A stretch of 64,000 nucleotides of DNA from Streptomyces capillispiralis (GTDB taxonomy: Bacteria > Actinomycetota > Actinomycetes > Streptomycetales > Streptomycetaceae): contig NZ_VIWV01000001.1 in NCBI RefSeq assembly GCF_007829875.1, positions 4,372,501 through 4,436,500 on the forward strand, given 5' to 3'. Below the pieces are notes generated by a model, which saw only the letters and a list, made by a program, of their open reading frames with translations, was not told the origin of the DNA and searched no databases. This document shows, piece by piece, positions 17,084 through 25,154 of the stretch. Both the position numbers and the translations under genes were made by a program. Numbering within the stretch: position 1 is the stretch's first letter; each line of letters starts with the position of its first letter.

Positions 17084-17205
17084 CCGCCTCACGGTAGCGG
17101 GTGGGTGCGCCGGTGGCGTGGCGCGCGGGGAGTTGGGCCGGCCGGCCGGACTCGCGGTACCGTCGGGCGACGGTGTCCCAACGCATCCGCCCCGGAGGGG
17201 ACTTC

Positions 17206-18213
17206 GTGGGTATCGAGAGTGACCAGGTCGTCTACGAGTATCTGAGCCGCGTCGGCGACGTGGCGCAGCAGCGGCAGCTGCCGTCGGCGGCCCGTATGCG
17301 GCTGGTCGCGGAGCTGCGCGACGAGATCGACCGGCGCCGGGCGAAGGCCGTGGTCGACTCCCCGGCCGCCGTCCGCCGCATCGTCTCCCGCCTCGGCACG
17401 CCGACCGAGGTCGTCGCGGCGGCCGAGGACTCCTCGGGCGCGTCCGCGGACGCCCCCGGGCCACCCGCCGCCGTTCCCGTGCAGCGGGAGCCGGAGCGAG
17501 GCGCCGACGCCCGTGAGGACCGCCTGAAGGGCGTGCTGCGGCGGGCCGTCCCCCGGCCCCGCCCGGCGGCCGGGAACCCGGACCCCGCCCCCTCGGCCGC
17601 CCCGTCCCCGCCGCACCGGGCCGGCACGGACGAACTCGGCGACAGCGCCACCCAGCCCGACTGGTGGCGGGTGGACGACAGCCCCTTCGGCGCCGGCGAC
17701 GACGTGCCGGGCTTCGTGGGCGGCGTCGAGATCCCGGAGCTCCTCAGGTCACCGTGGACCCGGGAGGCGGAGGACGCGGAGGCGGAGGCGCGGGACGCGC
17801 TCCCGGAACCGGCCGCCGGCGCCGTCGAGGCGGAGCCCGCCGCCCGTCGCCGCCCGCGTCTGCGCCTGCCGTCCGGCCGCTGGAGCAACCCCCTGCTGCT
17901 GCTGGCCGCCGTCCTGCTGGTCGCGGGCGCCGCGCTGGGCGAGTGGTTCTCCCTGATCCTCGGATGGCTGATCGCCTACGGATCACGCCGTCTCACCCAG
18001 GCGGAGACGAGGTGGGCGGTCGTCGTCCTCCCCGGCCTCTCCGTCACCGCGGGCATCGTCTGGCTCTGGGGCCGCACGGAGGGCCGCTGGGGCACCCCCA
18101 TCGCCGACGGCCACATGAACGCCGCGGTCTCCGAGACCTGGCCCTGGGTCGTCCGCGCGGCAGCCCTCACCACGGCCCTGTTCCTCGTCTGGCGCTCCCA
18201 ACGCCGGCCGTGA
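17206..18213 (+). CDS. Membrane protein with N-terminal HAAS-like helical domain
   Basis: The 335-residue protein has a helical N-terminus (residues 1-75, VYEYLSRVGDVAQQRQLPSAARMRLVAELRDEIDRRR) of the sort seen in HAAS/DUF1700 signalling proteins. A long Pro/Ala-rich acidic linker (80-225) is followed by three to four membrane segments (about 232-255, 256-270, 283-302, 320-332). GTG 17206 is chosen because GGAGGGG lies 7 bp upstream. It is divergent from the WYL-domain gene. Function is unknown. Confidence 0.8.
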   Translation: MGIESDQVVYEYLSRVGDVAQQRQLPSAARMRLVAELRDEIDRRRAKAVVDSPAAVRRIVSRLGTPTEVVAAAEDSSGASADAPGPPAAVPVQREPERGADAREDRLKGVLRRAVPRPRPAAGNPDPAPSAAPSPPHRAGTDELGDSATQPDWWRVDDSPFGAGDDVPGFVGGVEIPELLRSPWTREAEDAEAEARDALPEPAAGAVEAEPAARRRPRLRLPSGRWSNPLLLLAAVLLVAGAALGEWFSLILGWLIAYGSRRLTQAETRWAVVVLPGLSVTAGIVWLWGRTEGRWGTPIADGHMNAAVSETWPWVVRAAALTTALFLVWRSQRRP

Positions 18214-18261
18214 CCGACCCGGCCCGCCCGGCCCGTTCGGTGCGGGGGCGGGGTGGGCACA

Positions 18262-18900
18262 ATGGCGCATATGGCCTTGACGACCCCGCTCCAGCCCACC
18301 GTCGGTTTCGACCTCGACATGACGCTCATCGACTCCCGGCCCGGTATCCGCGCCTGCTACCTCGCGCTGGCCGAGCGGACCGGGACGTACATCGACGCCG
18401 ATCTCGCGGTCACCCGGCTGGGGCCGCCGCTGGTGGACGAGCTGATCAACTGGTTCCCGGCCGAGCGGGTCGCGGAGGTGGCCGACCTGTACCGGGCGAT
18501 GTACCCGACGTACGCCGTCGCCGCCACGCCCGCCCTGCCCGGCGCCCGTGAGGCGATAGCGGCCGTACGGGAGGCGGGCGGGCGCGCGATCGTCGTCACC
18601 GCCAAGTACGAGCCCAACGCCAAGCTGCACCTGGCCCACCTGGGCATCGAACCGGACGCCGTGATCGGCGACCTGTGGGCCGAGCAGAAGGCGCTGGCGC
18701 TGCGCGAGCACGAGGCGTCCGTCTACGTCGGCGACCACGTGGGCGACGTGCGCGGCGCGCGGACCGCGGGCGCGCTGTCGGTGGCGGTCGCCACCGGCCC
18801 GTGCGACGAGGCGGAGCTGCGCGCGGCCGGCGCGGACGTCGTCCTCGCCGGGCTGACCGAATTCCCCCGCTGGTTTTCGGACTACCGTTCCGACAACTGA
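18262..18900 (+). CDS. HAD-superfamily phosphatase
   Basis: This hydrolase of about 212 residues has HAD motif I FDLDMTLID (nucleophile Asp near residue 14), motif II in AIVVTAKY, and motif III/IV in VYVGDHVGDVRGARTAG. The cap domain is the alpha-helical phosphoglycolate-phosphatase type. Motif I has Met where most members have Gly (DLDMT rather than DxDGT), which may affect substrate choice. Starts at 18253 (GTG), 18262 (ATG) and 18271 (ATG) are all possible; 18262 has GGGG 9 bp upstream. Confidence 0.85.
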   Translation: MAHMALTTPLQPTVGFDLDMTLIDSRPGIRACYLALAERTGTYIDADLAVTRLGPPLVDELINWFPAERVAEVADLYRAMYPTYAVAATPALPGAREAIAAVREAGGRAIVVTAKYEPNAKLHLAHLGIEPDAVIGDLWAEQKALALREHEASVYVGDHVGDVRGARTAGALSVAVATGPCDEAELRAAGADVVLAGLTEFPRWFSDYRSDN

Positions 18901-19142
18901 CCGGCCCGGGCCCGCCGCCGCCCCGCCGCGACGGAACGCAGTACACCCGCCCCGGCCATCAGAAAACCGACGGCCATGAACATGCTCAAGCCGAACATGT
19001 ACGTGGGAAAGGGCGTCGTACCGAGGAACAACGGGGCCACAGTGACCAGAGTGGCCACGGCGCCGATGAAGAAGACGATGGCGCCGGTACGGACCAGACC
19101 GTCACCGGGCGCGGCGGAATTCGCTTGGGTTTTGTCACGCAC
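18882..19142 (-). CDS. Two-helix membrane protein, about 86 residues
   Basis: Two hydrophobic segments (LVRTGAIVFFIGAVATLVTVAPLFLG and YMFGLSMFMAVGFLMAGAGVL) are joined by a short loop (TTPFPT), with basic termini. GTG 19142 (start VRDKTQANSAAPG) is preferred; a TTG at 19175 would add eleven residues. Its 3' end overlaps the HAD gene's 3' end by 19 bp. No family is recognised. The convergent/divergent context gives no functional hint. Confidence 0.75.
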   Translation of the reverse strand: MRDKTQANSAAPGDGLVRTGAIVFFIGAVATLVTVAPLFLGTTPFPTYMFGLSMFMAVGFLMAGAGVLRSVAAGRRRARAGQLSER

Positions 19143-19187
19143 CGGACCAGGGTAGTTCCCTGCGCGAGGGAACAACCCGATGACGTC

Positions 19188-19242
19188 TTGTCACCGGCCT
19201 GAAGACCATTAGCCTTGGTACCGGCGGGTCGTCAGGCCCGCC
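19188..19242 (+). promoter_or_regulatory. Promoter and leader hairpin of the cold-shock gene
   Basis: TTGTCA (19188-19193) and TAGCCT (19210-19215) are separated by 16 bp, a plausible housekeeping promoter. This predicts a leader of roughly 85 nt that contains a GGCGGG/CCCGCC hairpin (19223-19242). Structured leaders are common upstream of cold-shock genes. Confidence 0.5.
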
Positions 19243-19306
19243 CGAGTGCTATCAAGAGCCGTTTTCAGAAGCAGTTTTCCCGACGAGTACGAGGACGAGG
19301 ACAGAC

Positions 19307-19690
19307 GTGCCCACCGGCAAGGTCAAGTGGTTCAACAGCGAGAAGGGCTTCGGCTTTCTCTCCCGTGACGACGGCGGCGACGTCTTCGTGCATTCCTCGG
19401 TCCTCCCCGCCGGAGTCGAGGCCCTGAAGCCGGGCCAGCGCGTGGAGTTCGGCGTGGTCGCCGGACAGCGCGGCGACCAGGCCCTCTCCCTGACCATCCT
19501 CGACCCGACCCCGTCGGTCGCCGCCGCCCAGCGCAAGAAGCCCGACGAGCTGGCCTCCATCGTCCAGGACCTGACGACCGTGCTGGAGAACATCACGCCG
19601 CAGCTGGAGCGGGGCCGCTACCCCGACCGCGCCGCCGGCAAGAAGATCGCCGGCCTGCTCCGCGCGGTCGCCGACCAGCTCGACGTCTAG
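19307..19690 (+). CDS. Cold-shock domain protein with helical C-terminal extension
   Basis: The 127-residue protein begins with a cold-shock OB fold (residues 1-66): MPTGKVKWFNSEKGFGFL contains RNP1 and DVFVH is RNP2. Unlike the classic 67-residue CspA type it carries a C-terminal helical extension (residues 75-127, KPDELASIVQDLTTVLENITPQL). It probably binds single-stranded nucleic acid and acts as an RNA chaperone. GTG start with a GAGGACGAGGACAG purine-rich site. It is convergent with mqnD (12 bp between stops). Confidence 0.92.
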   Translation: MPTGKVKWFNSEKGFGFLSRDDGGDVFVHSSVLPAGVEALKPGQRVEFGVVAGQRGDQALSLTILDPTPSVAAAQRKKPDELASIVQDLTTVLENITPQLERGRYPDRAAGKKIAGLLRAVADQLDV

Positions 19691-19702
19691 CGGGCCCCGC
19701 TC

Positions 19703-20566
19703 TCAGGGGAACCGCAGCGCGTCCGGGCCGAGGGGCGGCACCAGCCCCTCGGCCGCCGCGCGCGTCAGCAGCCCCCGCACCGCCGCGTAGCCGTCCTCGC
19801 CCAGATCGGCGGTGAACTCGTTGACGTACAGCCCGATGTGCTGGTCGGCGACGGCCGGGTCCATCTCCTGGGCGTGCTCCATGACGTACGGCCGCGACGC
19901 CTCGGGGTCGTCCCAGGCGGCGCGCACGGACGCGCGGATCGCGTCGGCGAGCCGGGTCAGCGCCGCCCCGCCCAGCGACCGCCGGGCGATGATCGCGCCG
20001 AGCGGGATCGGCAGCCCCGTGGTGCGCTCCCAGTGCTCACCCATGTCGGCGAGCCGGTGCAGCCCGTAGTTCCGGTACGTGAAGCGCGCCTCGTGGATGA
20101 CGAGCCCCGCGTCGACCTTCCCGTCCCGCACGGCCGGCATGATCTCGTGGAACGGCATCACCACGATCTCCCCGACCCCGCCCGGCACCACGTCGGCGGC
20201 CCACAGCCGGAACAGCAGGTACGCCGTCGACCGCTCGCTCGGCACCGCGACCGTGCGCCCGGTGAGGTCCACCCCCTCCTCCCGGGTCAGCACCAGCGGG
20301 CCGCAGCCCCGCCCCAGCGCGCCCCCGCAGGGCAGCAGCGCGTACTCGTCGAGGACGTACGGCAGCACCGCGTACGACACCTTCAGCACATCGAGTTCGC
20401 CGCGCTCGGCCATGCCGTTGGTGAGGTCGATGTCGGCGAAGGTCACGTCGAGGGCCGGCGCGCCCGGCACGCGGCCGTGGGCGAGGGCGTCGAAGACGAA
20501 GGTGTCGTTGGGGCAGGGGGAGTAGGCGATCCGCAGCTGCCGCTGCTCACTGCTCATGGCGGTCAT
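19703..20566 (-). CDS. mqnD: 1,4-dihydroxy-6-naphthoate synthase (MqnD), futalosine menaquinone pathway
   Basis: MqnD converts cyclic dehypoxanthinyl futalosine to 1,4-dihydroxy-6-naphthoate, a late step of futalosine-dependent menaquinone synthesis. The 287-residue protein begins LRIAYSPCPNDTFVFDALAHGR and has the periplasmic-binding-like fold with SYAVLPYVLDEYALLPCGGALGRGCGPL. It overlaps the upstream mqnB by 20 bp. ATG 20566 is preferred; ATG 20557 also possible. The mqnB-mqnD pair matches the known S. coelicolor neighbours SCO4327 and SCO4326. Confidence 0.95.
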   Translation of the reverse strand: MTAMSSEQRQLRIAYSPCPNDTFVFDALAHGRVPGAPALDVTFADIDLTNGMAERGELDVLKVSYAVLPYVLDEYALLPCGGALGRGCGPLVLTREEGVDLTGRTVAVPSERSTAYLLFRLWAADVVPGGVGEIVVMPFHEIMPAVRDGKVDAGLVIHEARFTYRNYGLHRLADMGEHWERTTGLPIPLGAIIARRSLGGAALTRLADAIRASVRAAWDDPEASRPYVMEHAQEMDPAVADQHIGLYVNEFTADLGEDGYAAVRGLLTRAAAEGLVPPLGPDALRFP

Positions 20567-21257
20567 GCCGGTTCCAACTCTCGAGTACGGGCGCGAGCTT
20601 CCCGAACCCCTCGGTGAGGGCGCTCAGGGCGTCGCCGATGCTCCAGGCGGCGCGGTCGCGGGGGCCGACGGGGTTCGACACCGCCCGCACCTCCAGCACG
20701 GGCACGCCGTGCGCGGCGGCGGCCTCGGCGACCCCGAAGCCCTCCATGGCCTCGGCGAGGGCACGCGGGTGCCGGGCGCGCAGTTCGGCGGCGCGGGCGG
20801 CGGTCCCGGTCACCGTCGACACGGTGAGCACGGTCCCGGTGAGCGCCCCGGCCGCGGTGGCGGCCGCCCTGACCAGGGCGGCGGGCGGACGGTGGGTGAC
20901 GGTGCCGAAGCCGAGGTCGGTGACCGGCAGGAAACCGTCGGCCGTCTCGGCGCCCAGGTCGGCGGCGGTGATCTCGTCGGCGACGACGAGCGAGCCGAGC
21001 GGCGCGTGCGGCGGGAAGCCGCCGGCGATCCCGGCGGAGACGACCAGGCCGTAGGGGCGGCCGTCCAGGTCGGCGGCGGTGAGCGCGGCGGCCGTGGAGG
21101 CGGCGGCGAGCGCCGGACCGACACCGGCGGCCAGCAGACCGGGCCCGCCGGCGACCTCGTGCACGGTCACCGAGGGCAGGACGGTCTCCCGCACCGGGCC
21201 CGGGAACGCCCTGGCCACCGCGTCCCGCTCGACGGGGACGGCGGTGGCCACGAGCAC
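20547..21257 (-). CDS. mqnB: Futalosine hydrolase (MqnB)
   Basis: MqnB is a nucleosidase that removes hypoxanthine from futalosine. The protein of about 236 residues has the purine-nucleoside-phosphorylase fold: VSAGIAGGFP, VVADEITAADLGAE, VTGTAARAAEL, MEGFGVAEAAAAHGVPVLEVRAVSNPVGPRDRAAW. The start is uncertain: GTG 21257 is the first conventional codon but lacks a ribosome site. An AAGGA lies 5 bp before a CTG at 21278 that would add seven residues and overlap the previous stop. Confidence 0.92.
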   Translation of the reverse strand: MLVATAVPVERDAVARAFPGPVRETVLPSVTVHEVAGGPGLLAAGVGPALAAASTAAALTAADLDGRPYGLVVSAGIAGGFPPHAPLGSLVVADEITAADLGAETADGFLPVTDLGFGTVTHRPPAALVRAAATAAGALTGTVLTVSTVTGTAARAAELRARHPRALAEAMEGFGVAEAAAAHGVPVLEVRAVSNPVGPRDRAAWSIGDALSALTEGFGKLAPVLESWNRHDRHEQ

Positions 21258-21274
21258 ACGGACGGACGACGTGA

Positions 21275-21748
21275 TCAGGCGTCCTTCTTCAGCCGGAAGG
21301 ACCACAGACCCGTGGTGTCCTCCTCGCCCTCCTTGATCGACACCAGGGTCGAGTCGCCCTGGGCGCCGTACTGGGCGTTGAAGAACACGCTGCCCGGGAT
21401 GGTGCGGTAGGTCTTCTTGCTGGCGTCGGTCAGCGGCTGACCGTTCATCAGGATGGTCCAGCCCTTGTCGGCGACGTCCGGGTCGACACCGAAGCGCACG
21501 GTCTCGTCGGGGTCGACCGAGATCTCGTCGATGCCCTTGTCCTTCAGGCACGCGTTCAGATCGGCGGTCTTGAGGGCCTCGCCCTCACCACCGCAGGTGG
21601 CCTCCGAGCTCACCGAGTCGCTGCCCACGGTGATCGTGGCCATCGGCGTCGGCTTGTCACAGGCGGCCAGGACGAGCAGTCCGGCGGATACGGCGCCGGC
21701 GGCGGCGACGGCGCGGCGGCGTCGCACAGCGGATTGCAACGTGGTCAT
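21275..21748 (-). CDS. DUF2771 lipoprotein
   Basis: This 157-residue lipoprotein has a basic N-terminus (MTTLQSAVRRRR), a hydrophobic segment and a lipobox LVLAAC with the acylated Cys near residue 30. The extracellular part contains two further Cys (ATCGGEG, NACLKDKG) and ends LWSFRLKKDA. DUF2771 proteins are found in actinobacteria; function unknown. ATG 21748 is chosen because it places the signal sequence correctly. It sits in the same-strand run MFS, DUF2771, mqnB, mqnD, its stop abutting mqnB. Confidence 0.88.
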   Translation of the reverse strand: MTTLQSAVRRRRAVAAAGAVSAGLLVLAACDKPTPMATITVGSDSVSSEATCGGEGEALKTADLNACLKDKGIDEISVDPDETVRFGVDPDVADKGWTILMNGQPLTDASKKTYRTIPGSVFFNAQYGAQGDSTLVSIKEGEEDTTGLWSFRLKKDA

Positions 21749-21812
21749 GAGGCGAAGGCTATCGGGCACGCCCGTCCGGTTACCCAGGCGGGGGTACGGC
21801 GTGGCCGGAGCG

Positions 21813-23246
21813 TTACGCCACACGCGCCCGGCCCGCGGTGCCGTGCCGGGCGGAACGGACCAGCCCGCGGACGGTCGTCAGCCAGCCCGTGGCGACGATC
21901 GCCGCGCCCACCGCCAGCCCCAGCGTGCCGATCAGCGGCATCGCGATGCCGATCGCGCCGCCCAGCACCCACGCCATCTGCAGCAGCGTCTCCGACCGCG
22001 CGAACGCCGACGTCCGCACCAGCTCGGGCACGTCCCGCTGGATCAGCGCGTCCAGCGACAGCTTGGCCAGCGCCTGCGCGAACCCGGCGATCGCGGCGAG
22101 ACCCGCCACCAGCACCGCGCCGAAGAACGCCGCGGCCGTGACCGCCGCGCCCAGCACGCCCGCCACCACCGTCACGATGATGATCTCCGGGGCGCGCGAC
22201 CTCAGCCACGCCCCGACCGCCGTACCGAGGGCGTTGCCCGCGCCGGCCGCCACGCCCACTATCCCGAGCGACACCGCGGCGCTCTGACCGGTCATCGGGT
22301 GCTCGCGCAGCAGGAAGGCGAGGAAGAAGATCAGGAAGCCGGTCAGACAGCGGATGGCGGCGTTGGCGCCCAGCGCGTGGGTGACGGCCGGGCCGACCGT
22401 GCGCAGCCCCGGGCGCTTCTGCGCCTTGCGGTGCGGCCCGTGCAGGTGCTGCTCGTCGGCGGCGAGCAGGGCCACGTCCTCGCCCTTGGCGGAGTCCACC
22501 TTCGGCGGCAGCCGGAACGACAGGAACATCCCCGCGACGAAGAGGGCGAACGCCCCGTACAGCGGCCAGCGCGGGCCGATCTGCTGGAGCCCCGCGCCGA
22601 CCGGCGCCGCGATCCCGGTCGCCAGCAGTCCGCCCAGGGTGACCCGTGAGTTCGCCTTCACCAGGGAGAAGGCGGGCGGCAGCAGCCGCGGCACGACCGC
22701 GCTGCGCACCACCCCGTACGCCTTCGAGGAGACCAGCACGCCCAGCGCGGCCGGGTACAGCTCGATCCCGCCGGTGACGACCGCGCCGGACAGGACCAGC
22801 GCGAGCAGCGCCCGGGCGAGCATCGCGCCCGCCATCGCGGCGCGGCGGCCGTGCGGGAGGCGGTCCAGGAGCGGGCCGACCACCGGGGCCAGGAGGGTGA
22901 ACGGCGCCATGGTGATGGCGAGGTAGAGGGCGACGCGCCCGCGGGCCTCGTCCGTGGGGACCGAGAAGAAGACGGTGGAGGCCAGGGCGACCGTGATCAT
23001 GACGTCACCGGCGCCGTTCACACCGTGCAGCTCGATCAGTTTGCCCAGTCCGGACTCCCCGGCGCCGTGCGCGTGGGTCGCCCGGCGGATCCCTCGCGCG
23101 GTTCCGGTCACCGGGAAGTGCAGGGCGCGCCCGAACGCGCGGAGGCGGCCGCCCGCCCCGCCCGTCCCGAGGCGCCGGCCGTTGCCCTTGGCCCCTTTCG
23201 GCCCACCGGTCCCGGTGGCGCCCTTGGGTGTCCTCGCGGTAGCCAC
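21813..23246 (-). CDS. MFS transporter
   Basis: The carrier of about 477 residues has roughly twelve membrane segments, beginning near residue 68 (NGAGDVMITVALASTVFF) after a basic Gly-rich N-terminal extension. A cytoplasmic loop (RKAQKRPGLRTVGPAVTHALG) divides the two halves. It is most like multidrug-type or uncharacterised actinobacterial MFS proteins; substrate unknown. The start is GTG 23246 or 23249, where ATARTPKG begins. It heads the same-strand run that ends with mqnB-mqnD and is divergent from the DUF3027 gene. Confidence 0.85.
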   Translation of the reverse strand: MATARTPKGATGTGGPKGAKGNGRRLGTGGAGGRLRAFGRALHFPVTGTARGIRRATHAHGAGESGLGKLIELHGVNGAGDVMITVALASTVFFSVPTDEARGRVALYLAITMAPFTLLAPVVGPLLDRLPHGRRAAMAGAMLARALLALVLSGAVVTGGIELYPAALGVLVSSKAYGVVRSAVVPRLLPPAFSLVKANSRVTLGGLLATGIAAPVGAGLQQIGPRWPLYGAFALFVAGMFLSFRLPPKVDSAKGEDVALLAADEQHLHGPHRKAQKRPGLRTVGPAVTHALGANAAIRCLTGFLIFFLAFLLREHPMTGQSAAVSLGIVGVAAGAGNALGTAVGAWLRSRAPEIIIVTVVAGVLGAAVTAAAFFGAVLVAGLAAIAGFAQALAKLSLDALIQRDVPELVRTSAFARSETLLQMAWVLGGAIGIAMPLIGTLGLAVGAAIVATGWLTTVRGLVRSARHGTAGRARVA

Positions 23247-23249
23247 CAC

Positions 23250-23565
23250 GTCATAGTGCCCCGAGAAGGCGGTACGTAGTGCCGCATCGCCATGGACGCC
23301 GCCCGCGTGCCGCTGTACGGCGCAACGCCCGGGGCCGGCCGCGGCCCCCCGGAAACCGGCGCGCGGGACCCCAGAACAACCGTCGGTGTAGGCCCAGCGC
23401 ACGCGAGAAGGTAGCGTGCGTATCTCAGCCATCCCGCAGAATGGATGGAGGCGCGCCCGAGCACGTTGCGGCGCGGACGTCGACGCGGTCCCCCGGTCCG
23501 CTCCGTCCGCCCCCCGCGCTGGGAGTGGCGCACTCGTGAGACGGCGTAGGAGAGAAGCGATACCT
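23250..23565. promoter_or_regulatory. Divergent intergenic region, MFS / DUF3027
   Basis: This gap of about 316 bp holds no supported gene. A perfect 7-bp dyad CGCACGC (23399-23405) and GCGTGCG (23414-23420) lies near its middle and could be an operator or part of a divergent promoter. An AGGAGAGAAG ribosome site marks the right end, 10 bp before the DUF3027 start. I see nothing else notable. Confidence 0.4.
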
Positions 23566-24492
23566 GTGAGCGCAGCGACAACGCGAAGCCGCACCCCCGA
23601 CCGTCTGTGCGCCGAGGCCGTCGACCTCGCCCGCGCCGCAGCCGAGGAGGCCGCCGCGCCCGGGGTCGTCGGCGAACACGAAGGGCTGGTCTCCGAGGGG
23701 GACCGCGTCGTCACGCACTTCTTCGGATGCCGCGAGCCGGGCTACCGCGGCTGGCGCTGGGCCGTCACCGTCGCCCGCGCCTCCCGCGCCAAGATCGTCA
23801 CGATCGACGAGGCGGTCCTGCTGCCCGGCCCCGACGCGGTGCTCGCGCCGGAGTGGGTGCCGTGGAGCGAGCGGCTGCGCCCCGGCGACATGGGCCCCGG
23901 CGACCTCCTGCCCACCGACGCCGAGGACCTGCGTCTGGAGCCCGGCTACACCGGCGAGGAGGAGCCGCCGCCGAACTCCGTGGTCTCCGAGGACATGGCC
24001 GAGCTGGTGGAGGCCGAGGACGCCGAGGTCACCGCGGGCACCCCGGCCCATCTGACGGTGGCCCCGGCCCGGGGCACCATCGCGGCGGTCGCCGAGGAAC
24101 TGGGCATGCGCCGCGCCCGGGTGCTGTCCCGCTACGGCCTGCACACCGCCGCCGACCGCTGGGAGGAGTCGTTCGGCGCGAAGACCCCGATGGCGCAGGC
24201 CGCCCCCGCCTCGTGCGTCTCGTGCGGCTTCCTCGCCCGTATCGGCGGCTCCCTCGGCCAGGCCTTCGGGGTGTGCGCCAACGAGTTCTCCCCGGCCGAC
24301 GGCCATGTGGTCTCCCTGGCCTACGGCTGCGGCGGCCACTCCGAGGCCGCGGTCATGCCGAAGCCCCCGCAGCCGGCCCCGCCGGTGATCGACGAGACCC
24401 GCGTCGACCCGTTCCCGCTGCGCCCGTCGCCCGACTCCGGGTCGGTGCCGGTGACGGAGGACGCGTCCTCGGCGGAACTGGGCCACTCCTGA
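23566..24492 (+). CDS. DUF3027 domain-containing protein
   Basis: This 308-residue protein belongs to an actinobacterial family of unknown function. Diagnostic stretches are HEGLVSEGDRVVTHFFGC, GYRGWRWAVTVARA and the C-terminal CVSCGFLARIGGSLGQAFGVCANEFSP. The latter's paired Cys residues and a YGCGGHSE motif suggest a zinc site. The GTG start has AGGAGAGAAG 10 bp upstream. A Pro-rich tail follows residue 265. It is convergent with the next gene and is closed by a strong hairpin. Confidence 0.9.
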   Translation: MSAATTRSRTPDRLCAEAVDLARAAAEEAAAPGVVGEHEGLVSEGDRVVTHFFGCREPGYRGWRWAVTVARASRAKIVTIDEAVLLPGPDAVLAPEWVPWSERLRPGDMGPGDLLPTDAEDLRLEPGYTGEEEPPPNSVVSEDMAELVEAEDAEVTAGTPAHLTVAPARGTIAAVAEELGMRRARVLSRYGLHTAADRWEESFGAKTPMAQAAPASCVSCGFLARIGGSLGQAFGVCANEFSPADGHVVSLAYGCGGHSEAAVMPKPPQPAPPVIDETRVDPFPLRPSPDSGSVPVTEDASSAELGHS

Positions 24493-24494
24493 CG

Positions 24495-24538
24495 GCCGGT
24501 GAGGCGGGACGCGGCGCGCGCCGCCTCCCGCCCGGCCC
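24495..24538. terminator. Bidirectional terminator between convergent genes
   Basis: A long GC hairpin follows the DUF3027 stop. GGCGGG (24503-24508) pairs with CCCGCC (24527-24532), and GCGGCGC pairs with its complement inside. An outer GGCCGG/CCGGCC extension can also pair. It would serve both this gene and the convergent gene ending at 24566. Confidence 0.65.
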
Positions 24539-24565
24539 CGCCGTACGGCACGGGGGCGGGCGGGG

Positions 24566-25054
24566 TCACCAGGTGAGTTCGAGGGAGTCGCCCGGCTCCA
24601 GGGCGTGCCAGCGGTCGGCGCAGGTGTCGAGGCGGGCGACGATGCGGTCGACGACCGGCGGGAGGGCGTCGGCCTTCACGTAGGCCGGGAGGGTCTCCCT
24701 GAGGCCGCGGCGCAGTTCCCACACCGGTACGGCGAGGCCCGCGAGTTCTTCCGAGCGGGCCATGTCCGCCCGGGCCCGCGGGGACGACCTCGGGCGCTTC
24801 GACCTGCGGTGGCGGGCCGCCTTGGCGCGTTCGGCCGGATCCGCGGGCCAGAAGAGGCCGTTGTCGCCGGCGGCCAGCCGCCCGTAGACGCCGAGGGCGA
24901 TGCCCGCCTCCGCCTCGACCAGGAAGTGCACCAGGTCGTGCGGCAGGTACGGGTGTCCGCCGGGCCCGTTGCGCGGGGCCAGGGCCGGGCCGGCCGCGCG
25001 GTGCACGGCGATGTCGTAACTCGTGCCGGGGCCCTTGGTGAAGACGACGCGCAT
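24566..25054 (-). CDS. Hypothetical protein, 162 residues
   Basis: The product begins MRVVFTKGPGTSYDIAVHRAAGP from ATG 25054, contains PYLPHDLVHFLVEAEAGIALGVYGRLAAGDNG, and ends in a helical region. The conserved-looking HDLVHFLVE with acidic residues resembles a small enzyme or binding fold, but I cannot name a family. A basic patch (KAARHRRSKRPRSSPRARAD) lies mid-protein, consistent with nucleic-acid contact or disorder. It stands alone on the minus strand. Confidence 0.78.
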   Translation of the reverse strand: MRVVFTKGPGTSYDIAVHRAAGPALAPRNGPGGHPYLPHDLVHFLVEAEAGIALGVYGRLAAGDNGLFWPADPAERAKAARHRRSKRPRSSPRARADMARSEELAGLAVPVWELRRGLRETLPAYVKADALPPVVDRIVARLDTCADRWHALEPGDSLELTW

Positions 25055-25154
25055 GCCCGGCACGTTAGGCGCCGCGGGCCGCGTCCCGCACCGGGTTTTT
25101 CCGGGCCACGGCCCGCTGTTCAGGGGCCACGGGCGGTCCACCGGCCCCCGGGGT

